Below are positions 30,257 to 39,575 of a stretch of DNA of 64,000 nt, piece by piece. The stretch is from assembly GCF_011308835.1 (NCBI RefSeq), contig NZ_JAAOHY010000004.1, positions 186,001 through 250,000 on the forward strand, read 5' to 3'. Positions within the stretch are counted from its first letter, which is position 1, and every line of letters begins with the position of its first letter. The position numbers and the translations under genes were made by a program. The stretch is from Paracoccus xiamenensis. GTDB lineage: Bacteria; Pseudomonadota; Alphaproteobacteria; Rhodobacterales; Rhodobacteraceae. The notes beneath the pieces are model-generated. The model was not told the DNA's origin. It was given only the letters and a program-made list of their open reading frames with translations, and made no database searches.

Positions 30257-30259
30257 TGC

Positions 30260-30814
30260 TCAGCTTTCGTAGGTGAAGGGGGATTGCCAATCGGCGAAGG
30301 CGGGGGCGTTGCGGTCCTTGTCAGACAGGATCGGCGCGGATACGCCCCAGTCGATGCCCAGCGTATCCCAGCGTACCCCGCCATCATGCTCGGCCGAATA
30401 ATACGCGCTGCATTTATAGACGATCTCGGTTTCGGGCTGGCGGGTGACGAAGCCATGCAGGAGGCCGGGCGGAATCCACAGCTGGCGGCCGTTTTCAAAG
30501 CTCAGCTCGGCACCGAACCACTGGCCATAGGCCGGGCTGCCACGCCGGACGTCGACCGCCACATCATAAAGCGCGCCGCGACCGCAGCGCACCAACTTGC
30601 CCTGCGCCATCGGCGGCGATTGGTAATGCAACCCGCGCAGCGTGCCGGGCGCGGCGGACATGGAATGATTGTCCTGCACGAATTCGGGCAGGAGGATGCC
30701 CGCCTGTTCCAGCGTCCGGCGGTTCCAGCTCTCGCTGAAGAAACCACGCGCATCGCCATGACGGCGCGGCGTCAGCAGCAGCACGCCGGGAAGAGAGGTG
30801 GTTTCGATCTGCAT
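30260..30814 (-). CDS. rfbC: dTDP-4-dehydrorhamnose 3,5-epimerase
   Basis: This cupin-fold enzyme epimerises dTDP-4-keto-6-deoxyglucose at C3 and C5. The 184-residue product has GFFSESWNRRTLEQAG near residue 24, the catalytic His block QDNHSMSAAPGTLRGLHYQ near residue 50, and LWIPPGLLHGFV near residue 112. The ATG at 30814 (MQIETTS) gives the usual length. It is the first gene of rfbCBDA on the minus strand. The promoter should lie in the 217-base gap shared with the divergent RTX gene. Confidence 0.96.
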   Translation of the reverse strand: MQIETTSLPGVLLLTPRRHGDARGFFSESWNRRTLEQAGILLPEFVQDNHSMSAAPGTLRGLHYQSPPMAQGKLVRCGRGALYDVAVDVRRGSPAYGQWFGAELSFENGRQLWIPPGLLHGFVTRQPETEIVYKCSAYYSAEHDGGVRWDTLGIDWGVSAPILSDKDRNAPAFADWQSPFTYES

Positions 30815-31031
30815 CGCCTTATCCTGCTTTGGGCCGCTGCCGGACTGCCACAACTTGCCGTGGATGCAAATCAAAAAACCAGCATTGGCGAATAATCCTG
30901 ACCCGCGCCGCCGATCCGCGCGGCAGCGGCGCCTGCCGACCTCGAGGGGCGTAATCCATCTGTGGTGCATAGAATTTTAGGGAGTTTTCCAGCAGTGAGC
31001 GCGGCTGCCGAAAGATGATCTTAACCGCCGG

Positions 31032-34000
31032 ATGCCAGTCTCGTCGCAGGTGAAGGTGCAAAGGAATCGGGGGTGGGTGTTGAGGTGCAATCATGTCGCG
31101 ACCTTGGTTTCGCAGAGGCCCGACTACAGCGACAACATCACCGATCTGGCCATCGTCGACACTGCGGCGGGTTCGATCCTCGTTTCGACCAGCAACCTGG
31201 GCAGTAGCCTGTTCTATAAGCTGAGCGATGCGGATAAGGCGGCCGCATCTCTTGCGCGGGCGAATCCGCTGAAATTCGGAACCTATTACAGCAGCCCCAG
31301 AATGGAGGTGGTTCAGCGCGACGGCAATGACCTGATCGTCTACACCGGCATGCAGGGCAGTGTGAATTCTGGGTTGCAGGTGTTCAGTTCCGGCAAGCCG
31401 GGCAGGTTTGTCCCGCTGTTTCCGACGACACAGATCCCGGGCGACGTGGTCGCGACAAAGCATTTCGAGATCGACGGCCAGGGCTACATGCTGTTCGCCC
31501 GTGATGGTGTGATGGGCATGTCGCTGTTCGAGATGAGCGACAGCGCCCGGCTGCGCAAGGTCGGCGAGGTTAAGCCGATGTCCGGCTTTGCTGTCGATGC
31601 GGAGTTTGTCGATCTGGATGTCATCTCGGTCAATGGGGGCACCTTCGGCTATGCGGCTTCCAGCCAAGGCAACATGCTGGCGGTCTTCAGGCTCTCTGAT
31701 GCAGGGATCGCGTTGACGGGGCGGATCGACGCGGGCAACACCATCGGCATTTCCGCACCGCGCGAGGTCGCCGCGGTCGCCACGGCCAGCGGAAATTACC
31801 TGATCGTCACCGGCGCGCACAGCGATTCGATCACCGTCTTTCGGATTTCCAGTTCTGGCGGCCTTTCGCTTGCCGATCACGTTGTGGATTCCGGCAGCAC
31901 CCGGTTCCAGGCCACGACCGCGATGGCCGTGGTCGAGATGCAGGGCCGGGCATTCATCTTCGTTGGGGGCGGTGATGACGGTATTTCGGTGATGACGCTG
32001 GACGGCCAAGGGCGGCTGATCCTTCTCACCTCGATCGAGGATACCGACGCTCTTGCACTGGCCAATGTCTCTGCCATCGAGGCGCGGGTCATCGGCGACC
32101 GGATCGCCGTATTCGTTACCAGCGGCACGGAAATCGGCATCACCCAGTTTTCTTTCGATCCGGGTAACATCGGCGTTTCGCGGGTGAGATCCGGCAACAA
32201 CCGTGGCCGGGATGGCGATGACATTCTGGTTGGCGTCGGCGGCTCCTCCGCCCTGTCGGGCGGGGCGGGTGACGATATCCTCGTTGCGCGCGAAGGTGTC
32301 GTTCACATGCGGGGCGGGCTTGGGTCAGACATCTTCGTGCCCGGCCACGGTGCCTCAATGGTCGTCATTCACGACTATGATCCCCGCTACGACCAGCTCG
32401 ACCTGTCGGAACTGGCCTTTGTGCGCAGCATCGCGCAACTGCAGATCGTTCCGACCTCGACCGGTGCCCTGCTGACAGCCGGTACGGTCAAGGTCGAAAT
32501 CATGACAAAAAACGGAACGATGCTTCGCCCGTCGGATTTCACCGAGCAGATGTTCAGGTTGGCCCATTACGTCAATGACATCGACTATGCCGACCTGGTC
32601 CAGCCCGTCAGCCCTCACCCCGGAACCCCGGCGGCTGAGCCAGTGCAGCCGGGCAGCTCTGGCAGGTATGAGCCGCCGTCAGCGATGCCAAAGCTGACGC
32701 CCAAGGCGGACCGGCAATATGGCGGTAGCGGGAGTGACACGCTGCATGCGACCTCTGCGGGTTCTTATTTGAGTGGCCGTCATGGTCACGATGTGCTGAA
32801 GGGTAACAACCAGCAGGATCTGATCTATGGCGGCACGGGAAATGATAAGATCTTCGGCGGCAATGGTGCAGATTACATAAAAGGCGGCGGTGGCAATGAC
32901 GTCATTTATGCCCAGAACGGTCACGATTCAGTCGAAGGCGGGGCGGGCCATAACGTCATCAATGGCGGATCGGGCGACGACCGGCTGCGTGGCCATGACC
33001 TGCGCGACATTATCAGTGGAGCGCATGGCAATGACATCCTCTGGGGCGGGTCAGGCAACGATTTTCTGGACGGTGGGCCGGGCAGCGACCTGATCTATGG
33101 CGGCGGCGGCAGGGACAGGATCCTGGGCGGCGCCGGGCATGATCGGCTTTACGGTCAAACCTCTGGCGCGCGGATTGGCGGGGGCGGTGGAAACGACATG
33201 ATCGTCACGGCGGGGACCGATAATTTCGTCAGTGCGCATTCCGGCAACGATACGGTAACCGGCGGCTCTGGCAATGACTGGGTCAACCTGGGTTCGGGCG
33301 ATGACCAGGCGAGGGGGGCCGGCGGCTCGGATACGATCGAGGGCGGCTCTGGCAATGATTTGATTTACGGCGGATCCGGGAGCGATCGCCTGGTGGGCGA
33401 GGATGGCGACGACCGGATCTATGGCGGCGGCGGCAACGACAAGGCGCTTCGCGGCGGGAATGGGAATGACCGGGTCTATGGCGATGCCGGCAATGATGCG
33501 ATGTGGGGGGATGGTGGCGCGGATTTCATGGATGGCGGGACCGGCAATGACACTATGCGAGGCGGTGCCGGGCGCGATCACTTGGTCGGGGGCAGCGGGA
33601 ACGACTATCTCAGCGGAGATGCCGATCGCGATACCATTACCGGCGGTTCTGGCGCCGACCTGGCCTATGGTGGTGCGGGAAACGATCATATCGATGGTGA
33701 AAGCGGCGGGGATCGCCTGATCGGGGAGCGCGGCGATGACAAGCTGATCGGTGGCGCGGGCAGCGATACCCTGGACGGCGGCATCGGCCACGACACGCTG
33801 ATCGGCGGCGATGGCTATGACCGGCTGACCGGCGGCACCGGCGCGGATGTCTTTGTGTTCATCACGCCTTCGGCTGGCAGTATGGGGGAACTTGACACGA
33901 TCTTCGACTTTGCGTCGGGCCGCGATGTGATCGACCTGACCCCGCTGCCGGGGGTGTTGGTCTGGCGAGGCGCTGAGGCCTTCACCGGGCAAGGCGACGT

Positions 34001-34127
34001 CGAGGTCCGCTATGGTTCGATCAAGGGCGGTGGGCAGATGCAGATCGATATTGACGGCGACCGTCGCGCAGATCTGCGGATCAATATCTTCGGCGACGCG
34101 GTCAGCCCCTTTGATCTGCTGTTCTAG
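31032..34127 (+). CDS. RTX-type calcium-binding secreted protein with two RTX modules
   Basis: A 1031-residue acidic, Gly/Asp-rich protein, expected to leave the cell by type I secretion and fold with calcium. Residues 30-380 are repetitive beta-strand-like sequence suggestive of a propeller. Residues 394-437 hold a short RTX block (GRDGDDILVG, GGAGDDILVA, GGLGSDIF), followed by a serralysin-type domain with YDQLDLSEL. A linker rich in Pro follows (about 525-560). Residues 561-940 carry a long array of GGxGxDxUx nonapeptides. The last 98 residues repeat the ending type (GADVFVF, DVIDLTPLPG). No catalytic motif is visible and no secretion ABC gene is in the window. The start is uncertain: the ATG at 31032 lacks a clear ribosome site. 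Confidence 0.85.
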   Translation: MPVSSQVKVQRNRGWVLRCNHVATLVSQRPDYSDNITDLAIVDTAAGSILVSTSNLGSSLFYKLSDADKAAASLARANPLKFGTYYSSPRMEVVQRDGNDLIVYTGMQGSVNSGLQVFSSGKPGRFVPLFPTTQIPGDVVATKHFEIDGQGYMLFARDGVMGMSLFEMSDSARLRKVGEVKPMSGFAVDAEFVDLDVISVNGGTFGYAASSQGNMLAVFRLSDAGIALTGRIDAGNTIGISAPREVAAVATASGNYLIVTGAHSDSITVFRISSSGGLSLADHVVDSGSTRFQATTAMAVVEMQGRAFIFVGGGDDGISVMTLDGQGRLILLTSIEDTDALALANVSAIEARVIGDRIAVFVTSGTEIGITQFSFDPGNIGVSRVRSGNNRGRDGDDILVGVGGSSALSGGAGDDILVAREGVVHMRGGLGSDIFVPGHGASMVVIHDYDPRYDQLDLSELAFVRSIAQLQIVPTSTGALLTAGTVKVEIMTKNGTMLRPSDFTEQMFRLAHYVNDIDYADLVQPVSPHPGTPAAEPVQPGSSGRYEPPSAMPKLTPKADRQYGGSGSDTLHATSAGSYLSGRHGHDVLKGNNQQDLIYGGTGNDKIFGGNGADYIKGGGGNDVIYAQNGHDSVEGGAGHNVINGGSGDDRLRGHDLRDIISGAHGNDILWGGSGNDFLDGGPGSDLIYGGGGRDRILGGAGHDRLYGQTSGARIGGGGGNDMIVTAGTDNFVSAHSGNDTVTGGSGNDWVNLGSGDDQARGAGGSDTIEGGSGNDLIYGGSGSDRLVGEDGDDRIYGGGGNDKALRGGNGNDRVYGDAGNDAMWGDGGADFMDGGTGNDTMRGGAGRDHLVGGSGNDYLSGDADRDTITGGSGADLAYGGAGNDHIDGESGGDRLIGERGDDKLIGGAGSDTLDGGIGHDTLIGGDGYDRLTGGTGADVFVFITPSAGSMGELDTIFDFASGRDVIDLTPLPGVLVWRGAEAFTGQGDVEVRYGSIKGGGQMQIDIDGDRRADLRINIFGDAVSPFDLLF

Positions 34128-34496
34128 CGCTCCGGCGGTGTTGCAACGACGAATGCCGGGGCATCCGTCACCTCAGCGGCTTGCGCTTTGTCGAGGGCGG
34201 CGGGTGTGGAACTGCCATCCGGTCGGTTGAGAAATGCGGGCGCGGTGCTGGGAAACAGGCGGCGCGACCGTCGCGGAGGCGTTCTGAAAAAAACTGCTTT
34301 GCGCGATTAAAGGCAGCAGCAGGCGGCCATCCTTGAGAGATCACCGGTATTCTGGGCGACCGGTTAAATACGCGGCGCAATTGGACGGGTCGCAGGGCCA
34401 AGCGCGGCCCCGTCCGGCATTAAGCCGCAGAGGGGCTGCCATGGACGGGGCGGCATTCGCGGCGATCCAGCCTCGAATGCCGCTTTGTTTGCGGTT
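34128..34496. other. 369-base noncoding gap after the RTX gene
   Basis: I find no supportable gene here. The only clear structure is a perfect 10-bp inverted repeat near its right end (34450-34483). Confidence 0.6.
34450..34487. terminator. Possible bidirectional hairpin between RTX and CAP genes
   Basis: The perfect arms GCGGCATTCG (34450-34459) and CGAATGCCGC (34474-34483) enclose a 14-base loop. TTTGTTT follows on the plus strand. It is far (about 320 bases) from the RTX stop and has no T-run on the minus side, so it is only a probable terminator. Confidence 0.45.
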
Positions 34497-35009
34497 CTAT
34501 TTGCCGGTGACCAGCGTCCACCAGATCTTGCGCGACGGCTCCTGATACCAGGCGACGCCCAATGCGGTCGCGCTGGGGTCCATGATGACATCGCGGGTGT
34601 CGCGGGCCTGCATCCAGGCTTGCAGCGTGGCGACGTCATTTTCATAGCTTTCGCTGATGTTTTCGCCGACCAGCTGCCCAGCATAACCGGCACGACGCGC
34701 CCGATCCAGCGGCGACGACCCGTCAGAACCGAAGTGCCAGGCGCGGTTCTGCGCTGCCATGTCGCGCGAATGCGCTGCCGCGGCGGCGGCAAGTCCGGGG
34801 TCGAGGCGCAAGGGAACCGCGCCCGACCCGGCGCGCAGCGTGTTGATCTGGCCCAGAACGCGGTCGGGAATAGCTGCTGCCTCGGCCGCGTTGATGGTGT
34901 AGGCCACCGGAATCGGCTGCCCGTCCGGCCCAAGCTCTGCGCCCGGGTTGCGCGGCGCGCAGGCGGTCAGCGCAAGCGCCGCCAGCGTCAGAATGATGAA
35001 CTGCTTCAT
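34497..35009 (-). CDS. CAP (SCP/PR-1) domain lipoprotein
   Basis: A 170-residue predicted lipoprotein. Residues 1-17 form the signal (LTLAALALTAC) with lipobox Cys17. The CAP fold covers about 40-170, with LRLDPGLAAAAAAHSRDMAAQN, HFGSDGSSPLDRARRAGY, GENISESYEN and a late GVAWYQEPSRKIWWTLV. The His and Glu residues of the CAP cavity are present (His in the AHS helix, Glu in GENI). Functions of bacterial CAP proteins are not established. It is divergent from the L,D-transpeptidase at 35230. Confidence 0.88.
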   Translation of the reverse strand: MKQFIILTLAALALTACAPRNPGAELGPDGQPIPVAYTINAAEAAAIPDRVLGQINTLRAGSGAVPLRLDPGLAAAAAAHSRDMAAQNRAWHFGSDGSSPLDRARRAGYAGQLVGENISESYENDVATLQAWMQARDTRDVIMDPSATALGVAWYQEPSRKIWWTLVTGK

Positions 35010-35229
35010 GCTGCCCCTCGTGATCCTTGATCGTGATCTTGTTAGTGGTTTTTTGCCCGTTTAGCGCGGCATTGGCATGTCGCAAAGCCAATATTGCGTG
35101 ATTTTCACCACATTTCCGAACCGAACTGGCACAGTGACAACAGTTTGATTTGTCGAGCCCTGCCTTGCGGGCGTATCGCGGAATATATGACCGCAAGGCC
35201 GCGGCAGATGGCCGGAGCAGGAGACAGAG

Positions 35230-35835
35230 ATGAGTGATACGACAAGCGGCTTTAGCCGCCGCAACTTTTTGACCACCGCAACAGCGCTTGGCGCGGCCGG
35301 GCTGACTGTACCGGCAATGGCGCAGCAGACGCCCGATGCGGGACAGGTGCAATTCGATTCGGATGCCGATCAGCGCCGCAACATTTCCAGCTTTCGCGCG
35401 CAGGACTGGCAGCCCTATTTCAGCAGCCTGACGAATGGGGCGATCTTGTGCGACCTGACCTCGCGCTGCGTGCATTACTGGTCCGAGGATCAGACAATCT
35501 ATCGGCTGTACCCCTCCTCGATCCCGGTTTCGCCCGAACTGACCCGTCGCGGCCGGACCGAGATCATCAAGAAGGTGGAAGGCCCCAGCTGGGCGCCGAC
35601 GCCGGAAATGAAAAAGCGTAACCCGGAATGGCCCGATTTTGTGCCGCCGGGGCCGGACAATCCGCTGGGGACGCATGCGCTGTGGTTCAGCTGGCAATAT
35701 TACCGCCTGCACGGCACCCACGACACCCGCAAGATCGGCCGCAAATCCTCGAACGGCTGCATTGGCCTGTATAACGAACATATCAAGGAAATGTACGACC
35801 TGACCAAGATCGGCACACAGGTCCTGCTGATCTAG
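35230..35835 (+). CDS. L,D-transpeptidase with Tat signal
   Basis: A 201-residue YkuD-domain murein transpeptidase. The N-terminus has a twin-arginine motif, FSRRNFLTTA (residues 8-17), and a hydrophobic stretch ending PAMAQ, so export by Tat is likely. The catalytic residues are His161 in LHGTHDT and Cys177 in SSNGCIGL. In place of the common Arg after the Cys, Gly-Leu follows, as in the ErfK-type group. GGAGCAGGAGA precedes the ATG. A strong terminator follows at 35872. This is the second of three such enzymes in the window. Confidence 0.9.
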   Translation: MSDTTSGFSRRNFLTTATALGAAGLTVPAMAQQTPDAGQVQFDSDADQRRNISSFRAQDWQPYFSSLTNGAILCDLTSRCVHYWSEDQTIYRLYPSSIPVSPELTRRGRTEIIKKVEGPSWAPTPEMKKRNPEWPDFVPPGPDNPLGTHALWFSWQYYRLHGTHDTRKIGRKSSNGCIGLYNEHIKEMYDLTKIGTQVLLI

Positions 35836-35871
35836 GTCGCGCAAGGGCGAAAAAGGGGCAAAGGTGCCCGC

Positions 35872-35896
35872 AGGCGCGGCCAAGGCCGCGCCTTTT
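35872..35896 (+). terminator. Intrinsic terminator after the Tat-type L,D-transpeptidase
   Basis: AGGCGCGGCC-AA-GGCCGCGCCT forms a 10-bp perfect stem (35872-35881 with 35884-35893) followed by TTTT overlap, 36 bases after the stop. Confidence 0.85.
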
Positions 35897-36055
35897 GCAT
35901 GTCTTGGGTGCGGGTAGGGTGATCTTGTCGCGAGAACCCGGTGCGGCGGCGTGGTGGGTGCCCCTTGGTGATGAAGCCGCCGGCGGGCTGGTGATGATTT
36001 GGCCTGCGAGAGAGCGCGTGTCGTCACCACAACTTGTCCGGGCAACCTTGCGGGC

Positions 36056-36457
36056 CTAGCCATTCTCTTTCCCCAGAAGCGCGTCGCGCAGGACGACGGC
36101 GTTGTTACGGATTTTGTCGCGAGCGCCGTAGACCAAGGTGACCATGCCCCTGCCTGCCAGGTCGCGGATATGGTCCAGTTCGACCGGGTGGTCCGCCAGC
36201 TCGGCGCGATAGCGAGAGCGGAACTCTGCCCAGCGGTCCGGATCATGGCCGAACCATTCGCGCAGCGCAGTCGAAGGCGCGATGTCCTTCATCCATTCAC
36301 TCAGATCGGCGCGCTGCTTGCTGACCCCGCGCGGCCACAGCCGATCGACCAGGATGCGCGTCCCGTCCGAGGGGGCGGCCGGATCATAGGCGCTCTTCAG
36401 TTGCAGGTTCGCGGCGGGGGGAAATGCGGGCACAGGGCCTTTGTTCCCGACAGTCAC
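36056..36457 (-). CDS. DUF488 family protein
   Basis: A 133-residue protein of the DUF488 family. Typical features are ILVDRLWPRGVSK near residue 40, the W-rich LREWFGHDPDRWAEFRSRY segment near residue 70, and VTLVYGARDKIRNNA near the end. The start is a GTG at 36457 that overlaps the phhB stop by 4 bases (GTGA). A longer upstream frame exists but reads as antisense-like sequence over phhB. Function is unknown; some members have been suggested to bind nucleic acids. Confidence 0.85.
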   Translation of the reverse strand: MTVGNKGPVPAFPPAANLQLKSAYDPAAPSDGTRILVDRLWPRGVSKQRADLSEWMKDIAPSTALREWFGHDPDRWAEFRSRYRAELADHPVELDHIRDLAGRGMVTLVYGARDKIRNNAVVLRDALLGKENG

Positions 36458-36792
36458 GCCAGCAGGGCATCCAGCCTTGCGGCGCAGATAAAGTCGTTTT
36501 CCGTCAGGCCGCCGGCGGCGTGGGTGGTGAAGCTGACCTCGCAATAGCCCCAGCCGAAACGGATATCCGGGTGGTGGCCCTGCTTGTTACCCAGCCATGC
36601 GGCGAGGTTCGCCAACTCGACCGGCTTGGCAAAGCCTTTGAACTCAAACCGCTTGCTGATGCTGCGGGCGTCGTTCGACAGCGTCCAGCCGTCCAGCTGC
36701 GCCATCATCTTCCGGGCCGCGTCGTCGGGCAGTGCGGGGGTGCCGCCCTCGCAGGGGGCGCATGATTTTTGGGAAAGCGGGGTGTCGGGCAT
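36454..36792 (-). CDS. phhB: Pterin-4a-carbinolamine dehydratase
   Basis: This enzyme recycles 4a-hydroxytetrahydropterin. The 112-residue product has WTLSNDARSISKRFEFKGF near residue 40 and the signature GHHPDIRFGWGYCEVSFTTHAAGGLTEND at about residues 73-101 with its active-site histidines. The length matches the family. The start at 36792 (MPDTPLS) has GGAGGAT before it. DUF488 is coupled to its stop. No phenylalanine hydroxylase is nearby, so the partner pathway is not shown. Confidence 0.93.
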   Translation of the reverse strand: MPDTPLSQKSCAPCEGGTPALPDDAARKMMAQLDGWTLSNDARSISKRFEFKGFAKPVELANLAAWLGNKQGHHPDIRFGWGYCEVSFTTHAAGGLTENDFICAARLDALLA

Positions 36793-36835
36793 GGATCCTC
36801 CTGCCCGACAGTCTAGCACCGATTGGGCGAGAGGG

Positions 36836-37852
36836 TCAGACCCAGCCGCCGATATTGTCGCGGATGACGCCCATCATCACCTCGATATGCGCGGGCTCGG
36901 CATTCAGGCAGGGGATATAGGTGAAGGTCTTGCCGCCGGCATGGATGAAGGCCTCACGGATCTCGCCGTTGATTTCCTCCAGCGTCTCGATGCAGTCCGA
37001 GGCGAAGGCGGGCGAGATCACCGCGATGTCGGTATGACCCTGCTGCGCCAGTTCGGCGACGTGTTCGACGGTATAGGGTCGCAGCCACTCCTCGCGCCCG
37101 AAAACCGACTGGAAGCTGGTGTCAATGCGATCCTCGGGCCAGCCAAGCGCCTCGCGCAGCAGCCGCGTCGTCTTCTGGCACTGGCAATGATAGGGGTCGC
37201 CTTCGCTCAGATAGCGCTTGGGCATGCCGTGATAGCTGGCGACCAGCTTCGTCGGCTGCCTGCCTTCCAGCGCCCGCGTAACACTGCCCGCAAGTGCCGC
37301 GATATAATCGGGGCGGTCGAAATAGGGGTCGATGGTGCGCACGGCGGGTTGCCATTTCTGCTCCATCAGCGCCCGGAACAGCTGGTCATTCGCCGTGGCA
37401 GAGGTCGCGCCCGCATATTGCGGATAAAGCGGCAGGAAGACGATGCGCCGGCAGCCGGCCTTGACCATGCGGTCCAGCACTTCCTCGGTCGAAGGGTTGC
37501 CGTAGCGCATACAGAACTCGACCATCACCTGATCGCCCCATTCCTCGGTCGCCCGCGCACGCAGGGCCTGCGTCTGCTCGCGGGTGATGGTCATCAGCGG
37601 GCTTTCGTCCAGATCGTTATTCCAGATCAGCTTGTAATTCGCGCCGGAACTGAATGGCCGCTTGGTCAGGATGATCCCCTGCAGCAGCGGCTGCCACTTC
37701 CATGAGGGGATGTCGATGACGCGCTTGTCCGACAGGAACTCGTTCAGATAGCGGCGCATCGACCAATAGTCATAGCCGTCGGGCGTGCCGAGATTGGCGA
37801 TCAGGATGCCGGTCTTGGGCGTCTGGATGGCGGGGTGGTCGGGGGGCGTCAT
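36836..37852 (-). CDS. hemH: Ferrochelatase
   Basis: This enzyme inserts ferrous iron into protoporphyrin IX at the last heme step. The 338-residue product has GILIANLGTPDGYDYWSMRRYL near residue 15, VASYHGMPKRYL near residue 207 (the catalytic His), and the conserved FASDCIETLEEI near residue 290 with its Glu. CQCQ-type cysteines near residue 227 are usual in alphaproteobacterial HemH. It starts 4 bases inside the upstream methyltransferase gene (overlap ATGA). Confidence 0.97.
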   Translation of the reverse strand: MTPPDHPAIQTPKTGILIANLGTPDGYDYWSMRRYLNEFLSDKRVIDIPSWKWQPLLQGIILTKRPFSSGANYKLIWNNDLDESPLMTITREQTQALRARATEEWGDQVMVEFCMRYGNPSTEEVLDRMVKAGCRRIVFLPLYPQYAGATSATANDQLFRALMEQKWQPAVRTIDPYFDRPDYIAALAGSVTRALEGRQPTKLVASYHGMPKRYLSEGDPYHCQCQKTTRLLREALGWPEDRIDTSFQSVFGREEWLRPYTVEHVAELAQQGHTDIAVISPAFASDCIETLEEINGEIREAFIHAGGKTFTYIPCLNAEPAHIEVMMGVIRDNIGGWV

Positions 37853-38694
37853 GGCTTCCTCGGGGTCAGGGCGTCGGTCAGCGAAAACTGCGCCGAACCG
37901 GGGCGAAGGGGTTTCTGCTGGCTGGAATCGGGGGCCCAGCCGGTCAGGAAGATCATGTCGAATGTGGCAATGATGCGGGCCGGATCGGCTGCGTCATGGT
38001 GTCGCGCGGCGTAATCGGCAGCGGCGCGGGCGAAGATTTCGCGCCGCGTTGGGTGGCGCAGCCGGTCGGTCAGGGCGTTGGTTTCACCCATCGCGCGCAG
38101 GTCGGAGGCCAGGTGGAACAGGTCGCGATAGGACAGCCGCAGCGGCAGGTGATCGGCAACTGGCAAGGCCAGGCCCGCCCGCGACAGCAGTCCGCCCAGA
38201 TCGCGGATCTCGCCCATCGGCAGGAAACGCGGCGAGAGGCCGCCTGTGGTTTCGATTTCGGCACGGGTCAGGACGTCGCGCAGCTCGGTCAGTGTGTCGC
38301 CGCCAAGACACGCGGCGATGAACAGGCCGTCCGGTTTCAGCGCGCGGGCCGATTGCACGATCTGGCCCACCGGGTCCTCGGCCCAATGCAGCGCCATGGC
38401 ATGGATGACCAGATCCAACCCCTCGGGCAGCGCCAGTTGGTCGCTGTCGGTGGTGACATGGGCATTGGGGAAGGCTGCCTGCCAGAATGCGGGCCAGGCG
38501 GTGACAATTCCGATGCGCGTAAAGGGCCTGTTAATCTCTGCCAGCCTATCCTGCACCTCATCGAGCGCGATTCGATGCAGCGGGTCGGCCGGTCCCAGCC
38601 TGCCTGCACGGTCGCGATGCAGCCGAAGCGCCCCGTCGTCGATCAGGCGGCGGGCGGCCGTGGGATTGTTGGGGGAATTGGATACGGGATTCAT
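37849..38694 (-). CDS. SAM-dependent methyltransferase-like protein (NDUFAF5/BioC type)
   Basis: A 281-residue class I SAM-methyltransferase-like protein. The N-terminus ALRLHRDRAGRLG and DEVQDRLAEINRPFTRIG are as in the NDUFAF5-like group. The usual glycine-rich SAM loop is degenerate here (IGIVTAWPAFWQAAF), while the motif II region LPEGLDLVIHAMALHWAEDP is well kept. C-terminal DMIFLTGWAPDSSQQKPLRPGSA is typical of NDUFAF5 relatives, which assist complex I assembly in mitochondria. That role is inferred. Its stop overlaps the hemH start by 4 bases and its start codon overlaps the upstream-facing comF region. Confidence 0.82.
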   Translation of the reverse strand: MNPVSNSPNNPTAARRLIDDGALRLHRDRAGRLGPADPLHRIALDEVQDRLAEINRPFTRIGIVTAWPAFWQAAFPNAHVTTDSDQLALPEGLDLVIHAMALHWAEDPVGQIVQSARALKPDGLFIAACLGGDTLTELRDVLTRAEIETTGGLSPRFLPMGEIRDLGGLLSRAGLALPVADHLPLRLSYRDLFHLASDLRAMGETNALTDRLRHPTRREIFARAAADYAARHHDAADPARIIATFDMIFLTGWAPDSSQQKPLRPGSAQFSLTDALTPRKP

Positions 38695-38725
38695 GGGCGT
38701 TAGTCATAAAACCCTTCCGCGGGCG

Positions 38726-39457
38726 ATGAAAGCCGCATTGCGATTGATCTATCCGCCGCGATGCCTGGCCTGCGAAGGGGCTGTTGAACAGGATGGGGCG
38801 CTGTGCCCAAAGTGTTGGCGTGATTGCGAATTCGTGTCGGGCTGTGCCTGCAGGCGCTGCGGGGTGCCGCTGCCCGGTGATCTCGCCGAGGACGCCGGGG
38901 GCGATGATGGCTCGCTGATTTGTGACGACTGTCTGGCCACAGCCCGGCCCTGGCGCCATGGCCGGGCGGCGCTGGTTTATCGCGGGATTGGCCGTAACCT
39001 GGTCCTGGCGTTGAAGCACGGCGACCGGCCGGACCTCGCGGGGCCGCTGGGTGGCTGGCTGGCATTGGCCGTTGCGCCCATCCTGCGCGAGGGGATGCTG
39101 GTCGTGCCAATCCCGCTGCATTCCGGACGGCTGATGCAGCGCAAGTTCAATCAGGTGGCACTGCTTTCGGCGCAAGTTGCCCGCGTCCATGGGCTGACGC
39201 ATTGTCCCTCGCTTCTGTATCGAACCCGGCCGACCCCCGCGCAGGATCATCGCGGCATCGAGGAGCGTTACGCCAATCTTCGGGATGCGCTGGCGGTCTC
39301 GCCACGTTATCGGGCGGAGCTGCGGGGGCGTTCGGTGTTGCTGATCGACGACGTCATGGCCTCGGGTGCCACAATGTCCGCCGCGGCGGAGGCCTTGCTT
39401 GGTGCTGGCGCGGCGACGGTCAGTATTGCGGTGCTGGCGCGTGCGGTGAAGGAGTAG
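38726..39457 (+). CDS. ComF family phosphoribosyltransferase-like protein
   Basis: A 243-residue ComF/GntX-type protein. The N-terminal zinc-ribbon cysteines are visible (CLACE, CPKCW, CACRRCG, CDDCL, residues 10-75). The C-terminal PRTase fold has the PRPP loop VLLIDDVMASGATM near residue 208. ComF homologues act in DNA uptake in some bacteria, but most have no proven role. The ATG at 38726 gives the usual family start; an ATG at 38693 is possible and overlaps the divergent methyltransferase start codon. Confidence 0.88.
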   Translation: MKAALRLIYPPRCLACEGAVEQDGALCPKCWRDCEFVSGCACRRCGVPLPGDLAEDAGGDDGSLICDDCLATARPWRHGRAALVYRGIGRNLVLALKHGDRPDLAGPLGGWLALAVAPILREGMLVVPIPLHSGRLMQRKFNQVALLSAQVARVHGLTHCPSLLYRTRPTPAQDHRGIEERYANLRDALAVSPRYRAELRGRSVLLIDDVMASGATMSAAAEALLGAGAATVSIAVLARAVKE

Positions 39458-39575
39458 GACAAGGGGCGGGCGCGGACCCTTGGGGCTGTTCTTTCAGGCA
39501 GTTGTCTGGAAATTTCGCCCTCGCGCACTTAGCTTGTGCATCGAAAATTCTGCCAAACCGAACCGAGGATGCTTC

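Noticed and set aside
32700..33870. Tandem short DNA repeats that could suggest a CRISPR or minisatellite
   Set aside because: The periodicity is 27 bases and in frame with GGxGxDxUx nonapeptides, so it is RTX coding sequence. No constant repeat with variable spacers is present.
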